64,000 nt of DNA, from the NCBI RefSeq assembly GCF_027257935.1, contig NZ_JANZKW010000005.1, positions 148,546 to 212,545 on the forward strand, read 5' to 3'. Positions 19,304-28,838 of the stretch are shown one piece after another. A program made the translations under genes and the position numbers. Numbering within the stretch: the stretch's first letter is position 1; every line of letters starts with the position of its first letter. This stretch comes from Chitinimonas sp. BJYL2 (lineage in GTDB: Bacteria; Pseudomonadota; Gammaproteobacteria; Burkholderiales; Chitinimonadaceae). The notes beneath the pieces were generated by a model. The model had not been told where the DNA came from and searched no databases. It worked only from the letters and a program-made list of their open reading frames with translations.

Positions 19304-21598
19304 ATGCGTGCGACGAGCGATATGATTGCACCCATGGGACTCAAGGCATGGTTATTGGCGGCGTCATTGCTGCTGAGTTCCTGCGGCGGCCCTGGTGGAG
19401 CGAGTCAAGACAACAACACCGGCACAACCCCGCCGCCGTCTCCGACCCCAGCCAGTGTGACCATCGTCGCCAGCAGCACGACTCTCAATTCCGATGGCAC
19501 CACGCCAGTTGCATTGTCAATTCTGGTCAAGAATAAAGACAATCAGGCACTGGCCGATCAAGCCGTCAGCGTGACCGCAGACTCCGGCCTTATTGCCCCC
19601 GGTGGCGAACTGAAAACCAACACCAATGGCGTTGCTACGGTTAATTTGCAAACGGCAGGTGATCCGTCCAATCGCAACATTAAAGTGGTGGCGGTTTCTG
19701 GTGCGGTACGTGATGAATTAACGGTCGCCGTCGCGGGTACACAAGTCATTCCATCTACCGAAAGCGCAGCCACCATTTTCAATCAAAATGTTGGCTTCTC
19801 GGCAAAGGTGGTGGACTCGGCCGGCAAGGCAATTGCCAACAAGACGGTGAAGATTACCTCGTCGGCAGGCAACAAGATCACGGCTGCCAGCCAGTCTGCT
19901 GATGGCACTTTGAGCGCGACGACAGATGCCACTGGCTCTGTCAGCCTGCAAATCACCGGCACCAAGCCAGGCAATGACACGATCCGCCTGGAATCCATGG
20001 GTGCGTCTGCTGCGGTCACCCTGAACGTCAACAGCGCAAACTTGCAGATCACCTCCCCCGCTGATGGTGCTGCGTTCCCAGTAGGTCAGACTGTCGAGGT
20101 CAGCGCACTCTGGCAAGAAAACGGCGTTGCCGTTGCAGGTCGCAAGCTGAACTTCTCGGCCACCCGCGGCACGCTCGCTCAGGGCTCGGTCACAACGGAT
20201 GCCGGCGGCATTGCAAAAACCACCATCCAGTCCAGCCTTGCAGGTAACGCCATCATCCAGGTGAGCGCAGAGAGCGGCTCGCCCGTCACCACCCGGAATA
20301 TTTCCTTTGTTGCCATCTCCGGCTATCGCGTCGATCTGCAGGCAGACAAGACGACTGTTGCCGTATTCAAGGCCAACTCCGCCGACAGCCTTGCCACCAT
20401 TCGCGCAACCGTCCGCGACTCGAACAACAACCTCGTCAAGGGCGCCCGTGTCGAGTTCGGTCTTCAGGACGTAACCCGTGGTTCGCTGAACGTACCGCAG
20501 AGCGTGACCAACGATGATGGCGTCGCCTCCGTAACCTACACGGCCGGTAGCAGCAACAGCCAGCAAAATGGCGTTGTGGTGACCGCGACCATGAAGGATG
20601 TCAATGGCGTACCCGTCAGCGGCGCGTCCAATACATCCGCCTCTATCCAGCTAACCGTGGGCGGACAAGCCTTGTTCATCCGCCTTGGTCAGACCAACCG
20701 CGTCTCCGGCGATACCAACCTCAACGTCAAGGACATTACCGCCATCGTCACCGATGCTGCCGGCAATCCGGTGAAAGATGTTTCGGTGCAGTTCCGCTGG
20801 CGCCCCACGCAGTTCAGCAAGGGCTACTTTGTGGCGGGTGCAGAAAGCTGGTTCAACGTGGAGTCCAAAGTTTGTCTAAGCGAAGACAAGGACCCGCTCA
20901 ACGGCGTACTCGACCCGAGCGAGGATGTGAACGGTGATGGCGTCTTGACTCCGGGTCTGGTAGCCAACATTGAACAGAACAAGACCACGGATGCTTCGGG
21001 TGTTGCCATCGCGAAACTGACCTACCCCAAAGTGTACGCACTGTGGGTCGAAGGGATCGTGGAGGCCACCGTTCAGGTGAGCGGTACAGAGAGCCGCGCC
21101 TACATCCCCGCGTTCTATCTGCCCGGCTTGGCTGCGGATTACAACGACATCAAGATCACCCCGCCGTCTCAAGACGTGGTGCGTACGCTCAACCAGAAGC
21201 TGACGACAACGACCAACACGACCACGACCTACAGTGCAACACCAAAGTCGGGTTGCGATATTGCCGTAAGCCAAGCCGCACCTTACGGCTTTGACACAAC
21301 GGCATGCGTGATCTCCGACGCCGGCAACTGGGTTCAAGGTGCCATCAAGGCCAGCATCCCGCAGGTGATCGAAGGTCCAACGACGTCGACCAACGAGGTT
21401 ACTGCACCAGGCTTGGCCAGCTCGGCAAACTATGTGCTGTCGCGTACCGCAGCAGCCTGTTTGGCGGGTGATTCGAGCTTCGGTTACTGCATTACCGAGC
21501 GGACACAGAAGATCGACGTCAGCTACACCACCTCCACTGTTCGTGGTGTGCCCGGCAGCCCCTTCGGAGCCTCCGCGGTGTGTACCAACAAAGACTGA
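19304..21598 (+). CDS. Secreted Ig-like (Big_1/invasin-type) repeat lipoprotein
   Basis: A 764-residue surface or periplasmic lipoprotein. A type II signal peptide ends in the lipobox LLSSC (Cys27), followed by a Thr/Pro linker. Then come about four beta-rich repeats of 90-100 residues of the bacterial Ig-like Big_1 kind, recognisable by recurring ADSG/SATRGTL and TNxxGVA-T motifs. An EF-hand-like loop D541-V-N-G-D-G may bind Ca2+. The C-terminal 200 residues contain several cysteines and match nothing I know. The ATG at 19304 follows AGAGGA with 7-nt spacing. It lies just upstream of the minor-pilin operon, separated by a terminator. Adhesion or a pilus-related role is inference. Confidence 0.8.
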   Translation: MRATSDMIAPMGLKAWLLAASLLLSSCGGPGGASQDNNTGTTPPPSPTPASVTIVASSTTLNSDGTTPVALSILVKNKDNQALADQAVSVTADSGLIAPGGELKTNTNGVATVNLQTAGDPSNRNIKVVAVSGAVRDELTVAVAGTQVIPSTESAATIFNQNVGFSAKVVDSAGKAIANKTVKITSSAGNKITAASQSADGTLSATTDATGSVSLQITGTKPGNDTIRLESMGASAAVTLNVNSANLQITSPADGAAFPVGQTVEVSALWQENGVAVAGRKLNFSATRGTLAQGSVTTDAGGIAKTTIQSSLAGNAIIQVSAESGSPVTTRNISFVAISGYRVDLQADKTTVAVFKANSADSLATIRATVRDSNNNLVKGARVEFGLQDVTRGSLNVPQSVTNDDGVASVTYTAGSSNSQQNGVVVTATMKDVNGVPVSGASNTSASIQLTVGGQALFIRLGQTNRVSGDTNLNVKDITAIVTDAAGNPVKDVSVQFRWRPTQFSKGYFVAGAESWFNVESKVCLSEDKDPLNGVLDPSEDVNGDGVLTPGLVANIEQNKTTDASGVAIAKLTYPKVYALWVEGIVEATVQVSGTESRAYIPAFYLPGLAADYNDIKITPPSQDVVRTLNQKLTTTTNTTTTYSATPKSGCDIAVSQAAPYGFDTTACVISDAGNWVQGAIKASIPQVIEGPTTSTNEVTAPGLASSANYVLSRTAAACLAGDSSFGYCITERTQKIDVSYTTSTVRGVPGSPFGASAVCTNKD

Positions 21599-21616
21599 CT
21601 CACGCGCATCATGCAA

Positions 21617-21650
21617 ACAATAAAAGCCCCTCGCGGGGCTTTTATTGTTT
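21617..21650 (+). terminator. Intrinsic terminator after the Ig-repeat lipoprotein gene
   Basis: Stem AACAATAAAAGCCCC/GGGGCTTTTATTGTT with a TCGC loop (21631-21634), T-rich on the 3' arm. It separates the lipoprotein gene from the pilE transcript. Confidence 0.9.
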
Positions 21651-21781
21651 GATGCTCCTAGAATGAAGCAGCCGCCCGAGCCTGTGCGCCGCTCATCCGT
21701 CCAAAATTGCCATCAATCCAGGTCATTTCCTTCTTGTAAATTTACCGACGACAATACCAACGTCATCAGAGGATGCTCGAC

Positions 21782-22186
21782 ATGAACAAGCACCAAGGCT
21801 TCACCCTTATTGAACTCATGATTGTGGTCGCCATCATCGGCATCCTCGCTGCGATTGCTGTACCGCAATACAACGACTACGTGCTGCGCGGCAAAATATC
21901 CGAAGCACATGGCGAGCTGAGTACTGCACGGACTCGCATGGAGCAGTACTTTGCGGATAACCGCACCTATGTGGGCGGTCCTTGCACAGGTGCCGCACCC
22001 AAATACTTTACCTATGCCTGCAGCCCCGCTGCGACGGCCTCCGCATTTACCATTGTCGCGACCGGCTTGGCCAATGAAGGATTGAGCGGCGTATCTTTCA
22101 CCATCAATCAGAATGATGATCGCCGCACCGTGATCGATAGCACGACGCACAACTGCTGGCTGAGCAGCAAGAAAGGCAGCTGCTGA
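21782..22186 (+). CDS. pilE: Type IV pilin, PilE-like minor pilin
   Basis: A 134-residue prepilin. The six-residue leader MNKHQG is followed by the PilD cleavage site and [27 protein letters not shown], with Glu5 present. The C-terminal part has four cysteines, including the pair at [11 protein letters not shown] forming a D-region. The ATG at 21782 follows AGAGGA (21768-21773) by 8 nt; an ATG at 21773 overlaps that site and is rejected. It is the first gene of a six-gene minor pilin operon and is most like PilE of the fimU-pilVWXY1E cluster, though a major-pilin role cannot be excluded. Confidence 0.9.
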   Translation: MNKHQGFTLIELMIVVAIIGILAAIAVPQYNDYVLRGKISEAHGELSTARTRMEQYFADNRTYVGGPCTGAAPKYFTYACSPAATASAFTIVATGLANEGLSGVSFTINQNDDRRTVIDSTTHNCWLSSKKGSC

Positions 22187-22187
22187 C

Positions 22188-22715
22188 ATGTCAAGCCGCG
22201 GGTTCACCCTGATCGAGATGATGGTCACGATTGCCCTGCTGACCATCGCGCTGGGCATCGCCGTGCCCGAGATGCGCAGCTGGCTCGAGATACGCAAGAC
22301 CCGCGCAGCGGCGGAAGCGCTACTGGACGGCGTTCGGCTCGCGCGCCAGGAGGCCCTCACCCGCAATGCCGGCGTCGAGTTTCGTTACGATAGCGCCACC
22401 CGCACATGGGCAATAGGCTGTGCGGCGGTCACCACCACCTGTCCCGCCACCATCCGCAGTCGCGAAGTTTACCGGGCGGGCAATAGCACCAGCATCACGG
22501 TCAACCCTACTGGCACCAGCATTCTCACCTTTACCGGCATAGGCACTCGACGCGCAACCAACGCCGATACCTCGGCCCCGATGCAACTGCTGACCGCGTC
22601 CAGCACGCTTTCCAGCATTGATCAGGAGTACGCCATTGCCATCACGGCAGGCGGCCAGAACAAGCTCTGCGACCCTGCTGTCGCGACCGCGGGAGATCCC
22701 AGAAAATGTCCATGA
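22188..22715 (+). CDS. fimT: Minor pseudopilin FimT/FimU (GspH family)
   Basis: A 175-residue prepilin with the short leader MSSRG and mature FTLIEMMVTIALLTIALGIAVPEM. A GspH/FimT-type beta domain follows (ARQEALTRNAGVEFRYD near residues 52-68). Minor pilins of this type prime pilus assembly and in some species bind DNA during uptake. It starts 1 bp after pilE and overlaps pilV by 10 bp. Confidence 0.9.
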   Translation: MSSRGFTLIEMMVTIALLTIALGIAVPEMRSWLEIRKTRAAAEALLDGVRLARQEALTRNAGVEFRYDSATRTWAIGCAAVTTTCPATIRSREVYRAGNSTSITVNPTGTSILTFTGIGTRRATNADTSAPMQLLTASSTLSSIDQEYAIAITAGGQNKLCDPAVATAGDPRKCP

Positions 22716-23140
22716 GATACACCTGTCACCACCGTAACCGGCAACAGGCCATCGGCACCCAGTCGGGTGTGATCATGCTGGAGGCGCTCATCGCGATTGT
22801 TCTGTTCTCGGTCGCATTGATCGGCCTGATGGGCATCCAGGCACGCGCCGTGAACCTGTCAGAGCAGGCAAAGTATCGTGCCGACGCCAGTTTTCTGGCT
22901 AACCAGATTGTCGGCATCATGCTGGCGGACCAGAACCGCGCATCCGCGTTCGACGACGATAGCGGCTCAACCGAAGAAAAGCGGGATGAATGGATTGCCG
23001 AGGTCGAGGACAAACTCCCTAACGGCACCGGCAGTATTGAAGTCAATGGCACTCAGGTCACCATTGCGATCGGTTGGCGCGCCCCCAATGAGGCTCAGGC
23101 CCACCAATACAGCATGACAACACAAGTCAACTACAACTGA
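22706..23140 (+). CDS. pilV: Minor pilin PilV
   Basis: A 144-residue prepilin with an unusually long leader of about 21 residues: cleavage after QSG leaves VIMLEALIAIVLFSVALIGLMGIQ, with Glu5 in place. The segment QARAVNLSEQAKYRADASFLANQI is typical of PilV. It lies between fimT and pilW and overlaps fimT. Confidence 0.88.
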   Translation: MSMRYTCHHRNRQQAIGTQSGVIMLEALIAIVLFSVALIGLMGIQARAVNLSEQAKYRADASFLANQIVGIMLADQNRASAFDDDSGSTEEKRDEWIAEVEDKLPNGTGSIEVNGTQVTIAIGWRAPNEAQAHQYSMTTQVNYN

Positions 23141-23149
23141 GGCCGCACC

Positions 23150-24220
23150 GTGAACAGATCTCGTGCAATTGAATCCGGGTTCAGCCTGATTGAGCTACTC
23201 GTTGGCTTGGCCATTGGCGCGATCGGGTTGCTGGTTGTCAGCCAGGCGTTCGTGATTGCCGATGGCCAAAAGCGCCGTACCAGTTCAGGTGCCGACTCCC
23301 AAACGACCGGGGTGCTCTCCACGTTCATACTGGAACGTGATATTCGTCAGGCGGGTTATGGTATTACCGACGGCCCGATTTTGGGCTGCACCGCCTTGGC
23401 CGTGGACAAGGCGGTGGATGCCACCACGACAATGCAGATTGATCTGGCACCAGTTCGCATCATCGCCGGGGCGGGCTCTGCGCCTGACACGATTCGCGTC
23501 AGTTATAGCACCAGTGAATCCCGGTTGATTCCAGCCCAGCTGACCTCGCCGAATAACGGCAACAACGCCAACTACAAGGTGAATAGCCGCGCAGGCTTCT
23601 GTCCCGGTGATGTGACGCTGCTGGCAGAAGAGGGTAATCCGTACTGTGTGATTGCGCAGGTCACGGGCATCCCGGGTACGCCTGGCCAGACCGACAATAT
23701 CATCCACAACCCCGGCAACTACGATTCCGACTGCGGCGCCGGCCCGAAGGTCGACGATCAGTACAACCCCCCTGGTGGCGTGACCTTTCCGCCCGCCGCC
23801 ACGGATACCAATTTCGGCGTCGGCACCAGCCTCTACAATCTGGGTGCGCTGCCCATCACCAATACCTACGCCATTCAGAATGCTGCACTGACCTTGAATA
23901 ACACACCCATCGCGGAGAACGTGGTCAATCTGAAAGGCTGGTTCGGCAAAGACACGAATAACGATGGGGTGGTCGATACCTTCGATAAGGTTACCCCGAC
24001 CACGCCCGCCGGCTGGCGCCAGATCCGCACCTTACGTTTTGCCACGGTCATTCGTGGTCAAGCACAGGAAAACACACTGGTCACTCCGGCGACCTTGCCG
24101 CTCTGGTCTGGCACAGGCGCCCCCACCATTACGCTCTCGGATGCTGAGCGTCGTTATCGGTACCGCGTGTATCAAACCACGGTGCCGTTGCGCAATCTTT
24201 TCTGGGCCAACCCGTCATGA
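23150..24220 (+). CDS. pilW: Minor pilin PilW
   Basis: A 356-residue prepilin with cleavage after ESG giving FSLIELLVGLAIGAIGLLV, Glu5 present. The LERDIRQAGYG block near residue 61 is typical of PilW. An EF-hand-like loop D268-T-N-N-D-G-V-V-D276 may bind Ca2+. It forms part of the tip-priming complex with PilV, PilX and PilY1. Start GTG at 23150; it overlaps pilX by 4 bp. Confidence 0.9.
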   Translation: MNRSRAIESGFSLIELLVGLAIGAIGLLVVSQAFVIADGQKRRTSSGADSQTTGVLSTFILERDIRQAGYGITDGPILGCTALAVDKAVDATTTMQIDLAPVRIIAGAGSAPDTIRVSYSTSESRLIPAQLTSPNNGNNANYKVNSRAGFCPGDVTLLAEEGNPYCVIAQVTGIPGTPGQTDNIIHNPGNYDSDCGAGPKVDDQYNPPGGVTFPPAATDTNFGVGTSLYNLGALPITNTYAIQNAALTLNNTPIAENVVNLKGWFGKDTNNDGVVDTFDKVTPTTPAGWRQIRTLRFATVIRGQAQENTLVTPATLPLWSGTGAPTITLSDAERRYRYRVYQTTVPLRNLFWANPS

Positions 24221-24831
24221 AAACGCTCCACTCCTCTCGTGAAACTGGCTTCGTCCTATTCATCACGCTGGTTCTGATGGTCTTGATGTCCATTGCCGGC
24301 ATTGCCGTGCTGCGCGCAGTCGATAGCAGCAATGCGGTGTCCAACAATATTGCCTTCAGGCAGTCCGCGCTGCAAACGGCAGAGGTTGCCACCAATGCCG
24401 CCGTGGCATGGATGAGGGCTAACCGCAGCCTGCTCAGCCAGAACCAGACAGCCAGCGGCTACTACGCCGCCGTCCCGGATAGTGGAACAGATGCCTTAGG
24501 TGATCGCACCACGGTATTGACAGACAACATCGACTGGTACGCCAACCAGGCAACGGCCCCTTACAAGCCCAGTACTTTGGTAGCGGATGGAAATGGCAAT
24601 CGCTACGCCTACGTAATCCATCGCCTCTGTCGGGTGGTGGGTGACTTTAACGCCAGCGGGAATGATTGTGCGCTCGCGGGCTCTGGCAACAAGTCGTTCA
24701 GCAGCAAAGGAGAAGCGGCTTACGGCAACTTTGCCTTGGGCAGCTCTGCGGCGGTCTATTACCGCATCACCACCCGCATTGTCGGCCCACGGGATGCCGA
24801 GAGCTTCACGCAGACCGTACTTCGCCTCTGA
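24217..24831 (+). CDS. pilX: Minor pilin PilX
   Basis: A 204-residue protein whose leader ends RETG, then FVLFITLVLMVLMSIAGIAVLRAVDSS; Glu5 is absent, as is usual for PilX/GspK-like tip subunits. The QTAEVATNAAVAWM segment follows. It overlaps pilW by 4 bp (ATGA) and is followed after 68 bp by pilY1. Confidence 0.88.
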   Translation: MKTLHSSRETGFVLFITLVLMVLMSIAGIAVLRAVDSSNAVSNNIAFRQSALQTAEVATNAAVAWMRANRSLLSQNQTASGYYAAVPDSGTDALGDRTTVLTDNIDWYANQATAPYKPSTLVADGNGNRYAYVIHRLCRVVGDFNASGNDCALAGSGNKSFSSKGEAAYGNFALGSSAAVYYRITTRIVGPRDAESFTQTVLRL

Positions 24832-24899
24832 TTTCCGGCTTTCTTCATTCGATCAAGTGCCGTGCCACGCGATCCCACCGGGCTCGCAGGAGATAGAAA

Positions 24900-27800
24900 A
24901 TGACTACGCGTAACCGACTTCAGCAACTACTGGTTGGATTGTTATGCCTCGGCCAGTTGCTGCCTGCCAATGCAGCGCTCACCGAGATTGCAAATTACCC
25001 GCTGGGGATTGATGTCACCCCACCAGTCAAGCCCAATCTGCTGTTCATTCTTGATGACTCCGGGAGCATGGGGCAGGACTACACGCCGGACTACGTCGTG
25101 AGCAATTACCATTGCAACGCGCACTACGATATCGATAGCTGGCGCACGGGATGCCGGCTTGGCGAAGTCCCCTATATGGCATCGGGCTTCAATTCTCAGT
25201 ACTACAACCCTGAGTTGCGCTATGCGCCGCCAAAAAAAGCGGATGGAACCAGTTTTCCCAACGCCAACGCAGAAGCGGTTAACACCTCCTCGGATCGCTT
25301 TGCGACTGGTGGAACCATCAACCTGCTCAAGAACTACCCGGAAGTTGAGTATTGCAGCGAACCAGACCCAACCGACAGCAATAAATGCCGGCGCAATCTG
25401 ACGGGATATACCTATCCAAACAGTACCTACTTTTATGCCCGCCTCATCAATTACACCAATGGCGACTATTACTCCCGCACCGCAGAGAATAGCCCATACT
25501 ATTTCTTGACGACGACCCCGCCGATCTGGTGTAGCGATACAGCCAAAACCATCTGCCAGGCCAGCCGCACGGCGGTCTTTAGATACCCTAGCTATCAGAG
25601 TCTGAGTCAGTCGGGTGTCAAGCCCACGGCCGTAGTCACCATCGAGCGCCTGGATACGATGGATGTTGGCAGCATCAAAGTAGGGGCCATTGAAATCTTC
25701 TCCGGCGCAGCGGCAACTGAGAGCGGCAGCAATGCAGCGTCGCGCAATGCATTTGCGCAGTTGCTGGTCACCAGAATCAATGCGAGTGGGACTGGTTTTA
25801 CCGCAGCACAAACCACAACCGCCTCTGGCACGGGTAGCGCCAGGATCACTATCACTGGCCCCAACTTCTCGGCCGATATCAATAATGTAACCCCCGCCAT
25901 CAATAACGGCGCGGGCGCTGATTCCAATATCGATTCGAGCAAGTTCAGCGGCGGCGTTGCCGAGGTGTCCACCACCGGTGCAGTATTCCAGCGAGTCGAT
26001 ATCGTGCCGGCCACAACCAGCTACACCAAGTACACCAAGCGCACTGACTGTGCGGGTAGTTCGTGTACCTATGCCGAGGAGCTGCAGAACTTCGCCAACT
26101 GGTACCAGTACTACCGCACCCGCATGCTGTCCATGAAATCGTCGGCCTCCGCAGCCTTCTATAACCTTTCTGACCAGTTCCGTGTGGGCTTCTCGGTCAT
26201 CTCCAAAGGCTCGGGTGATGAATCGGCCACCAATACCGTGGACGATCTGGCAATTTCGGATTTTGATACGACGCACAAGGCAACTTGGTTCGCGCGTTTG
26301 CTCTCCGCGCGCGCACACTCTTACACACCACTGCGCGGAGCACTGTCGCGCGCAGGGCAACTTTATGCTGGCAAGTGGGGCACCGACCCCATCCAGTACA
26401 GCTGCCAGCAGAACTTTACGCTGCTGACAACTGACGGCTACTGGAACACGAACGCGGAACTGCCTACCTTTGGTCCGTATGACGCCAGCGGCGCCGAAGT
26501 AGGTGACGCAGACAGCGGTAAAGGTGCGCCATTCCAGGACACCTTCGCCGGCACCGGCTACAGCAATACGCTGGCAGACGTAGCAATGCACTATTACACC
26601 AACGATCTGCGGGGTGAAGCCACCATGCCCGGCAGGCAGAACATGGTGACCTTCACCTTGGGTCTAGGTGTCGACGGTATCCTCAAGTACAGCGATGCGT
26701 ACCAGTCGGGTGGCTCCATTGACTACAACAAGATTCTCAACGGCACGCTGTCATGGCCCAACCCGATTGCCAACGCCGCCGAGCAGCGGATTGATGACCT
26801 CTGGCATGCAGCCGTCAATGGTCGTGGCACCTACTTCAGCGCCAAAGATCCCGACACAGTCGCCACCTCCTTGTCCAAAGCGCTAAGCCAGCTCGAAGCG
26901 AAGGTCGGCGCGGCATCCGCTGCGGCCACCAGTAACCTGGAGCCTGTTGCCGGGGATAACTTTGCTTACGTGGCCAGCTACGAGACCAAGACTTGGGTCG
27001 GCAATGTGCAAGCCCTGGAGATTGACTTGATTCGTGGCACGCTGGCGGAGACGCCAACATGGGAAACGCAGCCCTTGCTGGATGCAAAGGCCGTGGCCGG
27101 CACGCGTACCATTTACAAGTTTGACTCGGGCGCTACCAATAACCGGGAGCCGTTCACTTGGGCTAACCTGACGGCGGCTGAACAAGCCTACTTCAACCCG
27201 ACTCAACTCTCCCAATGCACCACTGGCTGCACCGGCGTCAACAGCGAGTACCTTTACAACTTCCTGATCAAAGGTGCGGGCGATACCAGTACCAAACTAC
27301 GTGCGCGGGACCATGTCTTAGGGGACGTGGTGAATACGCAACCCGTCTTCGTCGGCGCACCCAAGTTCAGCTATGCCGATGCCGGTTACAGCAGCTTCAA
27401 GACAACACATGAGACACGGTCGCCCGTTTTGTATGTCGCCGCCAATGACGGCATGTTGCATGCCTTCGATGCAACCAAGGACAGCACCGGCGGCAATGAG
27501 TTGTGGGCCTATGTCCCTACCGAGGTTCTACCCAATCTGCACAAGCTGGCGGACACCAACTATGAAAACAACCATCGCTATTACGTAGACGGGCACCTGA
27601 CCGTTGGCGACGTCTACGACGGCTCGGCTTGGCGGACGATTCTGGTGGGCGGTCTCGGTGCCGGTGGTCGTAGCTTCTTCGCGCTGGACGTTACCTCGCC
27701 AACCAACCCCAAGATGCTCTGGGAATTCACAGACACCCATATGGGGCTTGCCTTCGGCAATCCGCTGATTACCAAGCTTGCCGATGGCAAGTGGGTTGTA

Positions 27801-28772
27801 CTGGTGTCCTCGGGCTACAACAATGTCACAGGTTCCGGTGATGGTCAGGGACGTCTTTACGCCATCAATGCCGTGACCGGGGTTAAAGAGTTCGACATCT
27901 CGACCGGTGTGGGCTCCACCACCACCCCAAGTGGCTTGGGCAAGATCAACGGCTGGGTTGAGGATGCCGTTCGCGACAACACCACCAAGTGGGTTTATGG
28001 CGGTGACAATCTCGGCAATGTATGGCGGTTCGATATCAACAACACGATCGACCCCGCTGGACGCGAGGCCTTCAAGGTGGTTGAAACCGGCCAACCCATT
28101 ACCACCAAGGTTGAACTAGGCGAGAGTGCGGGTGGCCTGCGTATGGTGCTGTTCGGCACAGGGCGGCTGCTGGGTCTCTCTGACCGAAGCAATACGGACC
28201 AACAAACCATCTACTCAGTAAGTGATAAGGGGAATGGTACTTTCGGGCTGGCCCACGAAACGCTCACCACACCACGGGCCGCGGGTAGCCCATTGGTCCA
28301 ACAAACGCTGACAAACCAAGTGGTAGCGACAGGTGTCGATGCAGGCAAGACCATCCGTGTTGCCTCTTCCAATGCAGTAGATCTGGACACCAAGCGCGGT
28401 TGCTATGTCGACCTGCCTGAACCCGGCGAACGCATCAACATTGACCCCAAGCTGCAACTCGGTGTGTTTGTGCTGGCCAGTAACAAGCCTGAGAGCTCTG
28501 CCTGTACCTCGGGCGGGGAGAGCTGGCTGTATCAGATTGACTATCAGAACTGCCAACAGGCTGGCTTGCTGCAGGATGGCATAACTACCTATGCCGCCAC
28601 CAAGATCGCCAACGCGCTAGCCGTGGGTATCAATATCGTTCGGCTACCGGGCATGAAGACAGTGGTTCTGACACGGACCTCGGACAACCAGAACCAGACC
28701 ATGGGCTTGGGGAATTCGGGCTCACTGCCCACCGAGCGCCGCGTTTCCTGGCGTGAGTTGATTCGGGATTAA
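24900..28772 (+). CDS. pilY1: Type IV pilus tip adhesin/assembly protein PilY1 (PilC)
   Basis: A 1290-residue secreted protein with signal peptide (cleavage near LLPANA-AL, residue 26). It has an N-terminal von Willebrand A-like region with the MIDAS motif DDSGSMG near residue 53, and a C-terminal beta-propeller typical of PilY1/PilC (VLYVAANDGMLHAFD, NELWAYVPTEVLPNL, GGLGAGGRSFFALDV, LWEFTD, GYNN, GRLYAIN). It caps the pilus with PilX/PilW, mediates adhesion and surface sensing and antagonises retraction. It is the last gene of the operon, ended by a strong terminator. Confidence 0.94.
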   Translation: MTTRNRLQQLLVGLLCLGQLLPANAALTEIANYPLGIDVTPPVKPNLLFILDDSGSMGQDYTPDYVVSNYHCNAHYDIDSWRTGCRLGEVPYMASGFNSQYYNPELRYAPPKKADGTSFPNANAEAVNTSSDRFATGGTINLLKNYPEVEYCSEPDPTDSNKCRRNLTGYTYPNSTYFYARLINYTNGDYYSRTAENSPYYFLTTTPPIWCSDTAKTICQASRTAVFRYPSYQSLSQSGVKPTAVVTIERLDTMDVGSIKVGAIEIFSGAAATESGSNAASRNAFAQLLVTRINASGTGFTAAQTTTASGTGSARITITGPNFSADINNVTPAINNGAGADSNIDSSKFSGGVAEVSTTGAVFQRVDIVPATTSYTKYTKRTDCAGSSCTYAEELQNFANWYQYYRTRMLSMKSSASAAFYNLSDQFRVGFSVISKGSGDESATNTVDDLAISDFDTTHKATWFARLLSARAHSYTPLRGALSRAGQLYAGKWGTDPIQYSCQQNFTLLTTDGYWNTNAELPTFGPYDASGAEVGDADSGKGAPFQDTFAGTGYSNTLADVAMHYYTNDLRGEATMPGRQNMVTFTLGLGVDGILKYSDAYQSGGSIDYNKILNGTLSWPNPIANAAEQRIDDLWHAAVNGRGTYFSAKDPDTVATSLSKALSQLEAKVGAASAAATSNLEPVAGDNFAYVASYETKTWVGNVQALEIDLIRGTLAETPTWETQPLLDAKAVAGTRTIYKFDSGATNNREPFTWANLTAAEQAYFNPTQLSQCTTGCTGVNSEYLYNFLIKGAGDTSTKLRARDHVLGDVVNTQPVFVGAPKFSYADAGYSSFKTTHETRSPVLYVAANDGMLHAFDATKDSTGGNELWAYVPTEVLPNLHKLADTNYENNHRYYVDGHLTVGDVYDGSAWRTILVGGLGAGGRSFFALDVTSPTNPKMLWEFTDTHMGLAFGNPLITKLADGKWVVLVSSGYNNVTGSGDGQGRLYAINAVTGVKEFDISTGVGSTTTPSGLGKINGWVEDAVRDNTTKWVYGGDNLGNVWRFDINNTIDPAGREAFKVVETGQPITTKVELGESAGGLRMVLFGTGRLLGLSDRSNTDQQTIYSVSDKGNGTFGLAHETLTTPRAAGSPLVQQTLTNQVVATGVDAGKTIRVASSNAVDLDTKRGCYVDLPEPGERINIDPKLQLGVFVLASNKPESSACTSGGESWLYQIDYQNCQQAGLLQDGITTYAATKIANALAVGINIVRLPGMKTVVLTRTSDNQNQTMGLGNSGSLPTERRVSWRELIRD

Positions 28773-28787
28773 GCATTCCACGCTCCC

Positions 28788-28820
28788 AAAGAAAACGGCC
28801 CGGTACGGGCCGTTTTCTTT
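28788..28820. terminator. Bidirectional terminator after pilY1
   Basis: A 15-bp perfect stem AAAGAAAACGGCCCG/CGGGCCGTTTTCTTT with a GTA loop. It serves pilY1 on plus and probably leuA, which converges on minus. Confidence 0.93.
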
Positions 28821-28838
28821 TCCCAGGTGCATCAAGCA

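Noticed and set aside
24942..26591. 549-residue open frame antisense to pilY1
   Set aside because: No promoter or motif; pilY1 is clear on the other strand.
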